From NCBI GenBank assembly GCA_964592645.1, contig CAZQFV010000009.1:62001-126000 (forward strand): DNA of 64,000 nt, written 5' to 3'. Within the stretch, counting starts at the first letter, position 1. Each line of letters begins with the position of its first letter. Made by a program: the position numbers and the translations under genes. Of the stretch, positions 50,369-57,378 are shown in pieces. The notes below the pieces were generated by a model, which saw only the letters and a list, made by a program, of their open reading frames with translations, was not told the DNA's origin and searched no databases. Source of the DNA: CAZQFV01 sp964592645 (GTDB lineage Bacteria > Chloroflexota > Chloroflexia > DTKN01).

Positions 50369-51331
50369 ATGACCGAGAAGAAGACGCTTCTGAATGTCGA
50401 CAAGCTCGTCCTCCATTTCCGCACCACCCGCGGCGCCGTCCAGGCGGTGGACGAGGTCAACTTCGACCTGGGCTACAACGACGCGGTAGTCATCATCGGC
50501 GAGTCGGGCTGCGGCAAAAGCTCCCTGGCCAAGGCCATCCTGCGCCTCCTGCCGCGCAACGTGCAGACCTACAAGGGCAGCGTCTACCTGGGCGGCTCCG
50601 ACATCATGAAGCTCAGCGAGGAGGACTTTCGGCAGAACGTCCGCTGGGTCAAGATCTCGATGGTCCCCCAGGCGGCTATGAACGCCCTGAACCCGGTGCT
50701 GCGCGTCGGCGACCAGGTGGCCGAGCCCTCGATCATCCACAGCGGTCTGGACAAGAAAGAGGCTATGCGCCAGGCGCTCAAGATGTTCAACCTGGTGGGG
50801 GTGCCGGAGGACTTTGCCCCGCGCTACGCCTTTGAGCTGAGCGGCGGCATGCGCCAGCGGGTGGCCATCGCTATGGCGCTGGTGACGGCCCCGGAGCTGA
50901 TCATCCTCGACGAGCCTACCTCGGCCCTGGATGTGCTCACCCAGGCCAACATCTTCAACGTGCTCAAGCGCATCAAGCACGACCTGGGGGTTAGCTACAT
51001 CCTGATCACCCACGACATCTCTACCTCCAGCGAGCTGGCCGACCGCGTGGCGGTGATGTACGCCGGCCAGATCGTGGAGGTGGGCAGCGCGGCGGACTTT
51101 TTCCCGGCCCCGCTGCACCCCTATTCCCAGAAGCTGATGGCCAGCGTGCCGCGGCTGCGGGCCGACATCCAGCCCGACTTTATCGTCGGCCAGCCGCCGA
51201 GCCTGTTCAACCCGCCCACGGGCTGCCGCTTCGCCGCGCGCTGCCCCTCGCGCTTCGAGCGCTGCGCAGAGGAGCCCCCTATGTACGACCGGGGCGGCGG
51301 CCGCAAGGTCAAGTGTTGGCTGTACGCCTAA
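50369..51331 (+). CDS. Peptide ABC transporter ATP-binding protein, DppD/OppD-like
   Basis: This 320-residue ATPase has Walker A GESGCGKSSLAKA, the Q-loop SMVPQAAMNALNP, the signature FELSGGMRQRVAIAMAL, Walker B LIILDEPTSALDV, and H-loop ITHDIS. The C-terminal oligopeptide/dipeptide domain reads FNPPTGCRFAARCPSRFERC, whose Cys cluster may hold an iron-sulfur cluster, as seen in related importers. ATG 50369 begins three bases after the permease stop. No strong ribosome site is present, so coupling is likely. Confidence 0.92.
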   Translation: MTEKKTLLNVDKLVLHFRTTRGAVQAVDEVNFDLGYNDAVVIIGESGCGKSSLAKAILRLLPRNVQTYKGSVYLGGSDIMKLSEEDFRQNVRWVKISMVPQAAMNALNPVLRVGDQVAEPSIIHSGLDKKEAMRQALKMFNLVGVPEDFAPRYAFELSGGMRQRVAIAMALVTAPELIILDEPTSALDVLTQANIFNVLKRIKHDLGVSYILITHDISTSSELADRVAVMYAGQIVEVGSAADFFPAPLHPYSQKLMASVPRLRADIQPDFIVGQPPSLFNPPTGCRFAARCPSRFERCAEEPPMYDRGGGRKVKCWLYA

Positions 51332-51346
51332 GACGAGGAGACTTCT

Positions 51347-52378
51347 ATGTCTGTCGAGACGGAACAGTTGCGGAGCACACCGGTCCAGGCCGCGGCCAAG
51401 AAGGATGGGGCGCTGCTGTCGATCCAAGACCTGTACGTCTGGTACGAGCTGCGGCGCTTCGGGTTCGGGATTGCCGGCCACGTGCGGGCCGTCGACGGGG
51501 TCTCCTTCGACCTGGGCTACGGCGAGGCCATCGCCGTCGTCGGCGAGAGCGGTTGCGGCAAGTCCAGCCTGATGAAGACCATCCTCGGCCTGGTGACGCC
51601 CACCAAGGGCGACATCTTTTTCCGGGGGGAGAGGGTCACCGGCCTGGGGGCGCGGGCCCTGCGCGCCTACCGCTCGCACGTGGGCTATGTCCAGCAGGAC
51701 CCCTACGGGGCACTGGCGCCCTTTATGACCGTCCAGGCCATCTTGTCCGAGCCGCTGATCATCAACGGCGTCAAGAATCGAAATGAGCGCACCGAGCGCA
51801 TCCAGAAGGTGCTTGAAGAAGTCAAGATGCACCCGGTGGTGGACTTTTTGCCCAAGTTCCCCCACATGCTCAGCGGCGGACAGCAGCAGCGCGTTGTCAT
51901 TGCCCGGGCGATGATCCTGGAGCCCCAACTGCTGGTGGCCGACGAGCCGGTGTCGATGCTCGACGCCTCGGTGCGCGTGGAGATCCTGCGGCTGCTGCGC
52001 GGCCTGCAGGAGCAGCACCACCTGGCGGTCATCTACATCACCCACGATCTGTCGACGGTGCGCTACTTCTCCGAGCGCATCTTTGTGATGTACGCCGGCC
52101 AGGTGGTGGAAAAGGCCCCGGTGGACGACCTGCTGCGCCGCCCCCGCCACCCCTACACCCATGCCCTGCTGGAGGCCACCTCGGACCCCGACGCCAACAA
52201 CGCGCTCAAGTTCCGCGATGTGCCGCCCGGCGAGCCGCCCAGCCTGGTCAAGCCGCCGGAGGGCTGTCGGTTCCACCCCCGTTGCCCGCACATCATCAAG
52301 GGGCTGTGCGACGTGGAGCGGCCCCCGGAGTTCGAGCCCGAACCGCGCCACCTGGTGTCGTGCTGGTTGCTGAAATGA
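51347..52378 (+). CDS. Peptide ABC transporter ATP-binding protein, DppF/OppF-like
   Basis: This 343-residue ATPase pairs with the previous one. Walker A GESGCGKSSLMKT, Q-loop YVQQDPYGALAPFMT, signature MLSGGQQQRVVIARAM, Walker B LLVADEPVSMLDAS and H-loop ITHDLS are all present. The C-terminal domain has FHPRCPHIIKGLCDVERP. An N-terminal extension of about 30 residues precedes the ATPase domain. ATG 51347 follows CGAGGAG. The stop overlaps the start of a small membrane protein gene by ATGA, so the operon continues. Confidence 0.92.
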   Translation: MSVETEQLRSTPVQAAAKKDGALLSIQDLYVWYELRRFGFGIAGHVRAVDGVSFDLGYGEAIAVVGESGCGKSSLMKTILGLVTPTKGDIFFRGERVTGLGARALRAYRSHVGYVQQDPYGALAPFMTVQAILSEPLIINGVKNRNERTERIQKVLEEVKMHPVVDFLPKFPHMLSGGQQQRVVIARAMILEPQLLVADEPVSMLDASVRVEILRLLRGLQEQHHLAVIYITHDLSTVRYFSERIFVMYAGQVVEKAPVDDLLRRPRHPYTHALLEATSDPDANNALKFRDVPPGEPPSLVKPPEGCRFHPRCPHIIKGLCDVERPPEFEPEPRHLVSCWLLK

Positions 52379-52584
52379 GAGATTGGCAGCCCTGGCAGCT
52401 CTTTGTGATCGGAGGCGTGCTGGTGACCGTCGGCATGGTCCTTCCCTTCCTGATGGTCATGCGCCTGATCCCGACGACCTTTTTCCTGAGCTTCTTCGCC
52501 TACGGGTGCTCGATCGTCGGTCTGCTGCTGGGGATCGTCGCCTCGGCCATGTATGTGGCTCGGAAGAGGCGCGAGGATCGGTAG
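52375..52584 (+). CDS. Small two-span membrane protein at end of ABC operon
   Basis: This 69-residue protein starts at ATG 52375, overlapping the DppF-like stop by four bases. It has two hydrophobic spans: about 8-29 (LFVIGGVLVTVGMVLPFLMVM) and about 33-59, with CSIVGLLLGIVASAMYVA. A basic tail, RKRREDR, follows. Both ends are probably cytoplasmic. Its stop codon lies in an inverted repeat. The function is unknown; co-translation with the importer suggests a subunit or stabiliser, but that is inferred. Confidence 0.65.
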   Translation: MRDWQPWQLFVIGGVLVTVGMVLPFLMVMRLIPTTFFLSFFAYGCSIVGLLLGIVASAMYVARKRREDR

Positions 52585-52656
52585 GGGCGGGCGCAAGGTC
52601 GCCCCCAAAAAACAGGCAGGTTGATCCCGGTGGGGCGGGCCTTGCGCCCGCCCCTA
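52582..52656. terminator. Convergent terminator built on a GTAGGGGCGGGCG palindrome carrying both stop codons
   Basis: TAGGGGCGGGCGCAAGG (52582-52598) is repeated inversely at 52640-52656 as a perfect 17-bp pair, 41 bases apart. The TAG stops of the small membrane protein (plus) and the TPR protein (minus) are the outermost bases of the two arms. It is related to elements at 13700 and 36705 and likely ends transcription from both sides. Confidence 0.6.
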
Positions 52657-53889
52657 TTGCTTTTCCTCCAACCACCGTTCCAGCTCCCCCACCCGCGGGT
52701 CGGCCGGCCGTCCGCGACGGGCCCGCTCCAGGTAGCGCCGGGCCACCGCGAACCGCCCTAGGCGGCCGTAGGTCGCCGCCAGCTTCAGCGCGGCCTCGGA
52801 GTCGTCGGTCAGCGCGTCGATCGCCCGCCGGAAGTGGATCGCCGCCAGCGCCCACATGCCTTCCTGGGCATAGCGCTGCCCGTGGGCCAGGAAGTCGACG
52901 CTCTCCACGGCCTGCGGCGCCAGGCGGAAAGCGATGCGCTCCTGCTCGAAGAAAAAGTCGTCGCGCATCTCCATCACCAGTCCCATGACAACCCCCAGGA
53001 TGGCCAGGTCCACCGCTACCATGGCGATGCGGGCGATACTGTCCAGCGTGGCGTTGCCCAGGCTGACGGCCGGCCACAGCGTCAGCGTCGTCAGCAGCCC
53101 GGTGATCGCCAGGCCGGCCCCGCTTACCATAAAGAGGTAGAAGGCTCCCCGCCAGCGCAGGTAGATGCCGGCCAGGACGACCAGCGAGAGCAAGAACAGC
53201 CCCCCCAATACCAGGACCGGCAGGCGCGGCAGCACGGCCAGCGCCGCGTCGGCCACCGCGGTCGACACACCCCCCAGCCCCAAGTAGACGCGCAGCATCG
53301 GCCATATCCCCTGGTGCCCCGACTGGAGAGCGACATAAAGCAGCAACAGCGCGACGGACACGGCGTTCAGACCGCAGACGATCGCCTGTAGCCCCAGCAC
53401 GAATCCAATGCGCGATTCGGTGCGCTCCTCCTGTTGCCGCGAGCGGCTCCACAGCGCCCCGCGGCAGCGGGGACAGCGACGGGCCTCGAAACGGGTGGGG
53501 GCGGCGCAATAGGGGCACAGGTAGCGGTCCTCCAGGCTGATCAGCGGGGGCATGGGCAGTTCGGCCTCGTCGAGGGGCAGCGGGGGTGCTTCGGCTACGG
53601 CCGGCCCTGGGGGCAGGGGCTGCTCCGCCCGGAGCCGGGCCAGCTCCTCCCGGGCCGCGGCATCCTGGGGGTCCAGGATGAGCACGTTCTCCAGGCAGAT
53701 CTCGCGTTCCTCGGGATCGTCGACCACCCAACTCAGCCACCGCCAGGCGGCGGTGACGTTCGCGTCCTGCTCCACGACCCGGCTCAGCAGGGTGCGCGCC
53801 AGCGGGTTCTGCCCGGCCTGGGCCGCGGCAATCCCTGCCTCCAGGTAGTCGCTGATCGTCTGGATGTGCTGGGCCTCGTCCTCGGCCAT
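52654..53889 (-). CDS. TPR and zinc-ribbon membrane protein
   Basis: This 411-residue protein has an N-terminal TPR-like helix region (about 8-85: LEAGIAAAQAGQNPLARTLL). A Pro-rich stretch precedes a four-Cys zinc ribbon, CPYC (about 124) and CPRC (about 138). Four or more membrane spans lie at about 160-310 (such as VLVLGGLFLLSLVVLAGIYL). A second TPR-like region follows at about 335-405 (ALAAIHFRRAIDALTDDSEAALKLAATYGRLG). The layout suggests a membrane scaffold with cytosolic ends. No enzyme motif is visible. It is convergent with the ABC operon and probably has its own promoter beside the AT-rich palindrome upstream. Confidence 0.8.
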   Translation of the reverse strand: MAEDEAQHIQTISDYLEAGIAAAQAGQNPLARTLLSRVVEQDANVTAAWRWLSWVVDDPEEREICLENVLILDPQDAAAREELARLRAEQPLPPGPAVAEAPPLPLDEAELPMPPLISLEDRYLCPYCAAPTRFEARRCPRCRGALWSRSRQQEERTESRIGFVLGLQAIVCGLNAVSVALLLLYVALQSGHQGIWPMLRVYLGLGGVSTAVADAALAVLPRLPVLVLGGLFLLSLVVLAGIYLRWRGAFYLFMVSGAGLAITGLLTTLTLWPAVSLGNATLDSIARIAMVAVDLAILGVVMGLVMEMRDDFFFEQERIAFRLAPQAVESVDFLAHGQRYAQEGMWALAAIHFRRAIDALTDDSEAALKLAATYGRLGRFAVARRYLERARRGRPADPRVGELERWLEEKQ

Positions 53890-53927
53890 GCCTCACCTTC
53901 GCTGCCCTTGTTCCCCCAAGATCTATG

Positions 53928-53971
53928 AACCAAAGTTATTGATGCGTCAAAACCCATCAATAACTTTGGTT
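53928..53971. repeat. AT-rich perfect 17-bp palindrome upstream of TPR gene
   Basis: AACCAAAGTTATTGATG (53928-53944) and its exact inverse (53955-53971) surround a ten-base loop. The AT content is striking in this GC-rich DNA. A minus-strand TTGACG (53950-53945) lies in the loop. The left arm then forms a 17-bp spacer to a weak -10-like CATAGA. It could be an operator, a terminator without U-tract, or a mobile repeat. Confidence 0.65.
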
Positions 53972-53984
53972 ACCTCATGGGGCC

Positions 53985-55103
53985 CTACGGGGTCTCCGGC
54001 GACTTTTGCGCCAGCCGGCCGAACTCCTGCTGCAGGAGCGAGGCGATTTTCTTGTCCAGCAGGATAAAGAGGTAGCCGTCGTTTTGGTCGAGGCCGGCCC
54101 GGTGCAGCGGCTGGGAAAAGATGCACGACACCTCGCCGTCGATGACGATGACATTCTCTCGCAACTCCCCTGTCCCGCGGTAGTCGAACAGGTTTTCCGC
54201 GGCCCCCTTCAGCGCATCCAGGACGTCCGCGGACGAGTCGGCGCCGCTCACGACCCCGTAGAAGCTGACATAGGCGCTGAGCCCCTCGCCGGCCAGCCGC
54301 TCCCCCAGCCGGGGGTCGCTTATCCCCCCGCTGATCAGGAGGATCGCCCCCTTGGCCTTGGCCAGGGTCTGCAGCACCTCGGACAGGTACTCGTCCTCCG
54401 GCGTCATGTAGACCGAGATGCTGCTGACGTCCGGAATGGCCAGGTAGCTAAAGGTCGTGTTGGTGGGTGAGGTCGGGCCGTAGGCCCGGTCGGCGTACAT
54501 CTCCATGAACTCGTCGTGAAAGTCTTTGCCCAACTGGGTCATCTCCCAGCGGATCACCAGGCCGTCGTCCACATCCAGGCCGCGGCTGGAGAGGTCCCAC
54601 GAGCCGGCCCAGACCAGGCGCTGGTCGATCACCACGAACGAACCGCCGAGCGCGCCCTGCGCCTGGCGCCACACCACCTCGAGGCCGGCCTGGTGCAGTT
54701 GCTCGCTCACCGCCGCCACGCCCGGCGCTTCCCGCCGCGCGGCGTCCTCCAGGATGCGCACGGTCACGCCGCGCCCCTGGGCGGCGATCAGTTCGTCGGC
54801 CAGGAGCGGCAGGTCCAGCCCCGGCGTCGCCACCTCCACGGTCGAGCGGGCCGCGGCGATGTCCTTCCGGATCTCGGCCAGCAGGCCGCCGGGGGCGGGC
54901 TCGCCCAGGTCCCCTTGCGTGAAGTAGAGCTTGTAGGGGGCCTGGGGAACGATCTGCGACCCGCCGTTGCGGCGGGCGTTCAGGACGATGGCCAATGTCC
55001 CGGCGACGATGATCACCGCCGCCAGGAGCAGGAACACTCCCCACTCGTTCCACAGCCGCTGCAGCGGCGCCTGGCCTCGCGATTTTTTGCCCGGCATGCT
55101 CAT
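53985..55103 (-). CDS. Membrane-anchored phospholipase D-like protein with degenerate HKD motifs
   Basis: This 372-residue protein has one membrane span (about 22-42), then two PLD-like halves. At the positions of the two catalytic HxKxxxxD motifs the sequence reads GGSFVVID near 154 and RENVIVID near 314. The paralogue upstream has HSKFIIID and HHKVFVID. Both catalytic His and Lys residues are therefore missing here while the fold-framing VID and GSWDLSSRG are kept. It is probably a catalytically inactive partner of the upstream PLD, with which it overlaps by four bases (ATGA). Confidence 0.82.
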   Translation of the reverse strand: MSMPGKKSRGQAPLQRLWNEWGVFLLLAAVIIVAGTLAIVLNARRNGGSQIVPQAPYKLYFTQGDLGEPAPGGLLAEIRKDIAAARSTVEVATPGLDLPLLADELIAAQGRGVTVRILEDAARREAPGVAAVSEQLHQAGLEVVWRQAQGALGGSFVVIDQRLVWAGSWDLSSRGLDVDDGLVIRWEMTQLGKDFHDEFMEMYADRAYGPTSPTNTTFSYLAIPDVSSISVYMTPEDEYLSEVLQTLAKAKGAILLISGGISDPRLGERLAGEGLSAYVSFYGVVSGADSSADVLDALKGAAENLFDYRGTGELRENVIVIDGEVSCIFSQPLHRAGLDQNDGYLFILLDKKIASLLQQEFGRLAQKSPETP

Positions 55104-56323
55104 TCTCCAAGGTTGAATACGCGCTCAAACTCCTCGCGGTACGAGGCGGCGATCTGCGGGTTGGTGATGATCACCAGGTTCTCGTCGTTGTCCTTGGCGG
55201 CGTTGGCCGAAAAGTTGTACGACCCGGTGATCGTCACCCGTCCGTCGATCACGAACACCTTGTGGTGCATGGTGCGCGGGTTGCCGTCCAGCCGCACGTC
55301 CAGGCCGGCCTTTTTGAGCACGCTGTACTCGCTGAACTCGCTCTCGTTGCGCGATTCAAAGACCCCGCGCACCTCCACCCCGGCGCGGGCCTGCTCCAGC
55401 AGGATGCGCGCCATATCGTCGTCGGTGAAGGAAAAGGCCATGAAGACGATCTCCCGCTGGGCCGCGCGCAGCTGCTTCAGCACTGCCGCCCGGGGGTTGT
55501 CGTCCGGCGAAAAGTAGGTGGCGATCTCTGTGCCGTCGCTCAGATCCAGGAGCGGATAGGGCGTGTTGGCGATCGACTGCGGCCCGAACCGGCCGTCGAC
55601 GTACATCTCCTCGAACTCGGTCGTGTAATTCGCCGCCATCTCCGGCAGGACGTAGCGGATGACGTTGTTGTTGTTATAGTAGGTGTCGTTGATCGTCAGG
55701 TTCCAGGAGCCCATCCAGGTAATCTTTTGGTCGATGATGATGAACTTGCTGTGCATAAAGGGCTCGCGCTTGTCCCAGGCGATGCCGATGCCGGCCTGCG
55801 TCAGCTTCCTGGTCAGCTCCAGCATCTCCTCGTCGTCCAGGTTGCCGTCGTCCAGCACCATGCGCACCTCTACGCCGCGCGCGTGCGCGGCCAGCAGCGC
55901 CTCGGCGATGCTCTCTAGGTCGAACTCGAACGAGGCGATGTCCACGCTCTTGGTCGCCGCGGCGATGTCCGCGGCCACCAGGGCATCGATCCCGCCCCGC
56001 TCCTGCGCACCGCTGCGGGTCCCCGGGCTGGTGAAGTACACCTGGTACCATCCGCCCGGCGGCACGGTGCGCACCGCGCCGGCCGGCGACAGCCCGATCC
56101 CCTTCAGGTGCCCGTTGTAGTAGAGGTAGAGGAGCCCGGCCACGCCCAGCAGGAGCAGCAGGTAGAGCGGCGTCATCCGGGCCACTTTGCTTATCTTGCT
56201 CGTCGGTTTGCGTGCCGGCTTGCCGGCCGCCTGGCGCGTCGGCTTTTCCGCCGCGGCGCGCGTCGCTTCTGGCCGTTCGGCTTCCGGCTTTCCTGCTGGT
56301 TCGCCCGGCGACGGATCAGCCAT
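55100..56323 (-). CDS. Membrane-anchored phospholipase D family protein with intact HKD motifs
   Basis: This 407-residue protein starts at ATG 56323 behind GAGGAGGT. A Lys/Ala/Pro-rich cytoplasmic N-terminus (about 1-45) leads to a membrane span (LYLLLLLGVAGLLYLYY). Two PLD domains then face outside. HKD motif 1 is FMHSKFIIIDQKITWMGSWN near 188, and motif 2 is MHHKVFVIDGRVTITGSYNFS near 350. Enzymes of this class hydrolyse phosphodiesters of lipids or nucleic acids; the substrate is not clear. It is co-translated with its degenerate paralogue and lies after trxB. Confidence 0.88.
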   Translation of the reverse strand: MADPSPGEPAGKPEAERPEATRAAAEKPTRQAAGKPARKPTSKISKVARMTPLYLLLLLGVAGLLYLYYNGHLKGIGLSPAGAVRTVPPGGWYQVYFTSPGTRSGAQERGGIDALVAADIAAATKSVDIASFEFDLESIAEALLAAHARGVEVRMVLDDGNLDDEEMLELTRKLTQAGIGIAWDKREPFMHSKFIIIDQKITWMGSWNLTINDTYYNNNNVIRYVLPEMAANYTTEFEEMYVDGRFGPQSIANTPYPLLDLSDGTEIATYFSPDDNPRAAVLKQLRAAQREIVFMAFSFTDDDMARILLEQARAGVEVRGVFESRNESEFSEYSVLKKAGLDVRLDGNPRTMHHKVFVIDGRVTITGSYNFSANAAKDNDENLVIITNPQIAASYREEFERVFNLGE

Positions 56324-56409
56324 TGTACCTCCTCGTTGCCTCGCTACCTCGTTGCCGGTCCGGAACTGCAATCTGCCTCAGGGATGAGTATCCGCGGCCA
56401 GAATCCGCG

Positions 56410-57354
56410 TTACCTCCAGCGCGCCGGGCAGGCTCGGTCCTCCTTTTCCGCCAGGTACTTTTCCGCCTCCATCGCCGCCCGGGCCCCGCTGCCCACCGCC
56501 GTGGCCACCTGCGGCAAATAGAGCTCCTGGACATCGCCGGCCGCAAAAACCCCGTCCACGCCGGTGTGCTGGGCCCCGTCGGTCACGATGTAGCCCCACC
56601 GGTTCAGCTCCAACTGCCCCTGGAAAAGCTGCGTGTTCGGCACCATGCCGATGTAGACAAAGACGCCGTCCACGGCCAGGGTCTGCTTTTCGTCCGAATC
56701 GCAGCGGCACAGCTCGATCCCCGCAACTTGCCCCTCGCCCAGGATGCGGCTCACCGTGTGCTCCAGCACGAACGAGATCTTGTCGTTCGCCCGGGCCCGC
56801 TCCTGGACGATGGCGTCGGCGCGTAGCTGGGCGCGGCGATGCACCAGGTAGACGCGCTCGGCGAAGCGCGTCAGGAATATCGCCTCTTCCAGGGCGCTGT
56901 TGCCCCCGCCGATCACCGCCACCGTCTTGCCCCGGTAGAAGAACCCGTCGCAGGTGGCGCAGAACGACACGCCCCGCCCGATCAGCGCCTCCTCCCCGGG
57001 GACGCCCAGCTTGCGCGAGGCCGCCCCGGTGGCCACGATCAGCGACCGTCCCTCGTATTCGCCCCCGTAGGCGGTGACGCGGAACGGCCGCGCCGCCAGG
57101 TCCACCGCCGTGGCCTCGTCTACCTCCACCCGGGCCCCGAAGCGCTCGGCCTGCTGCTGCATGAGCTGCGCCAACTCGGCCCCGCCGATGCCCTCCGGAA
57201 ATCCCGGGTAGTTCTCCACGTGGTCGGTGCGCGCCACCTGCCCGCCGATGTTGCTGCCGGCCAGCACCAGCGTCGAGCGCCGCGCCCGGCCGGTGTAGAT
57301 GGCCGCCGTCAGCCCGGCCGGCCCCGAACCCAGGATGATCACGTCGTATACCAT
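56410..57354 (-). CDS. trxB: Thioredoxin reductase
   Basis: This 314-residue FAD/NADPH flavoenzyme reduces thioredoxin. It has the N-terminal FAD loop IILGSGPAGLTAA, the redox-active CATC (about 132-135), and the NADPH loop VAVIGGGNSALEEA. The C-terminal FAD motif is GVFAAGDVQEL. Length fits the family (about 310-320). ATG 57354 has GAGGG five bases upstream; GTG 57366 is an alternative. It lies 24 bp after the membrane spermidine-synthase-like gene, all on the minus strand, and may be co-transcribed with it. Confidence 0.95.
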   Translation of the reverse strand: MVYDVIILGSGPAGLTAAIYTGRARRSTLVLAGSNIGGQVARTDHVENYPGFPEGIGGAELAQLMQQQAERFGARVEVDEATAVDLAARPFRVTAYGGEYEGRSLIVATGAASRKLGVPGEEALIGRGVSFCATCDGFFYRGKTVAVIGGGNSALEEAIFLTRFAERVYLVHRRAQLRADAIVQERARANDKISFVLEHTVSRILGEGQVAGIELCRCDSDEKQTLAVDGVFVYIGMVPNTQLFQGQLELNRWGYIVTDGAQHTGVDGVFAAGDVQELYLPQVATAVGSGARAAMEAEKYLAEKEDRACPARWR

Positions 57355-57378
57355 CTTTACCCTCACTACTTCAGACAG

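Noticed and set aside
48911..52351. A minus-strand open frame of 1146 codons.
   Set aside because: It runs antisense through three convincing ABC transporter genes with Walker motifs; it shows no known domain.
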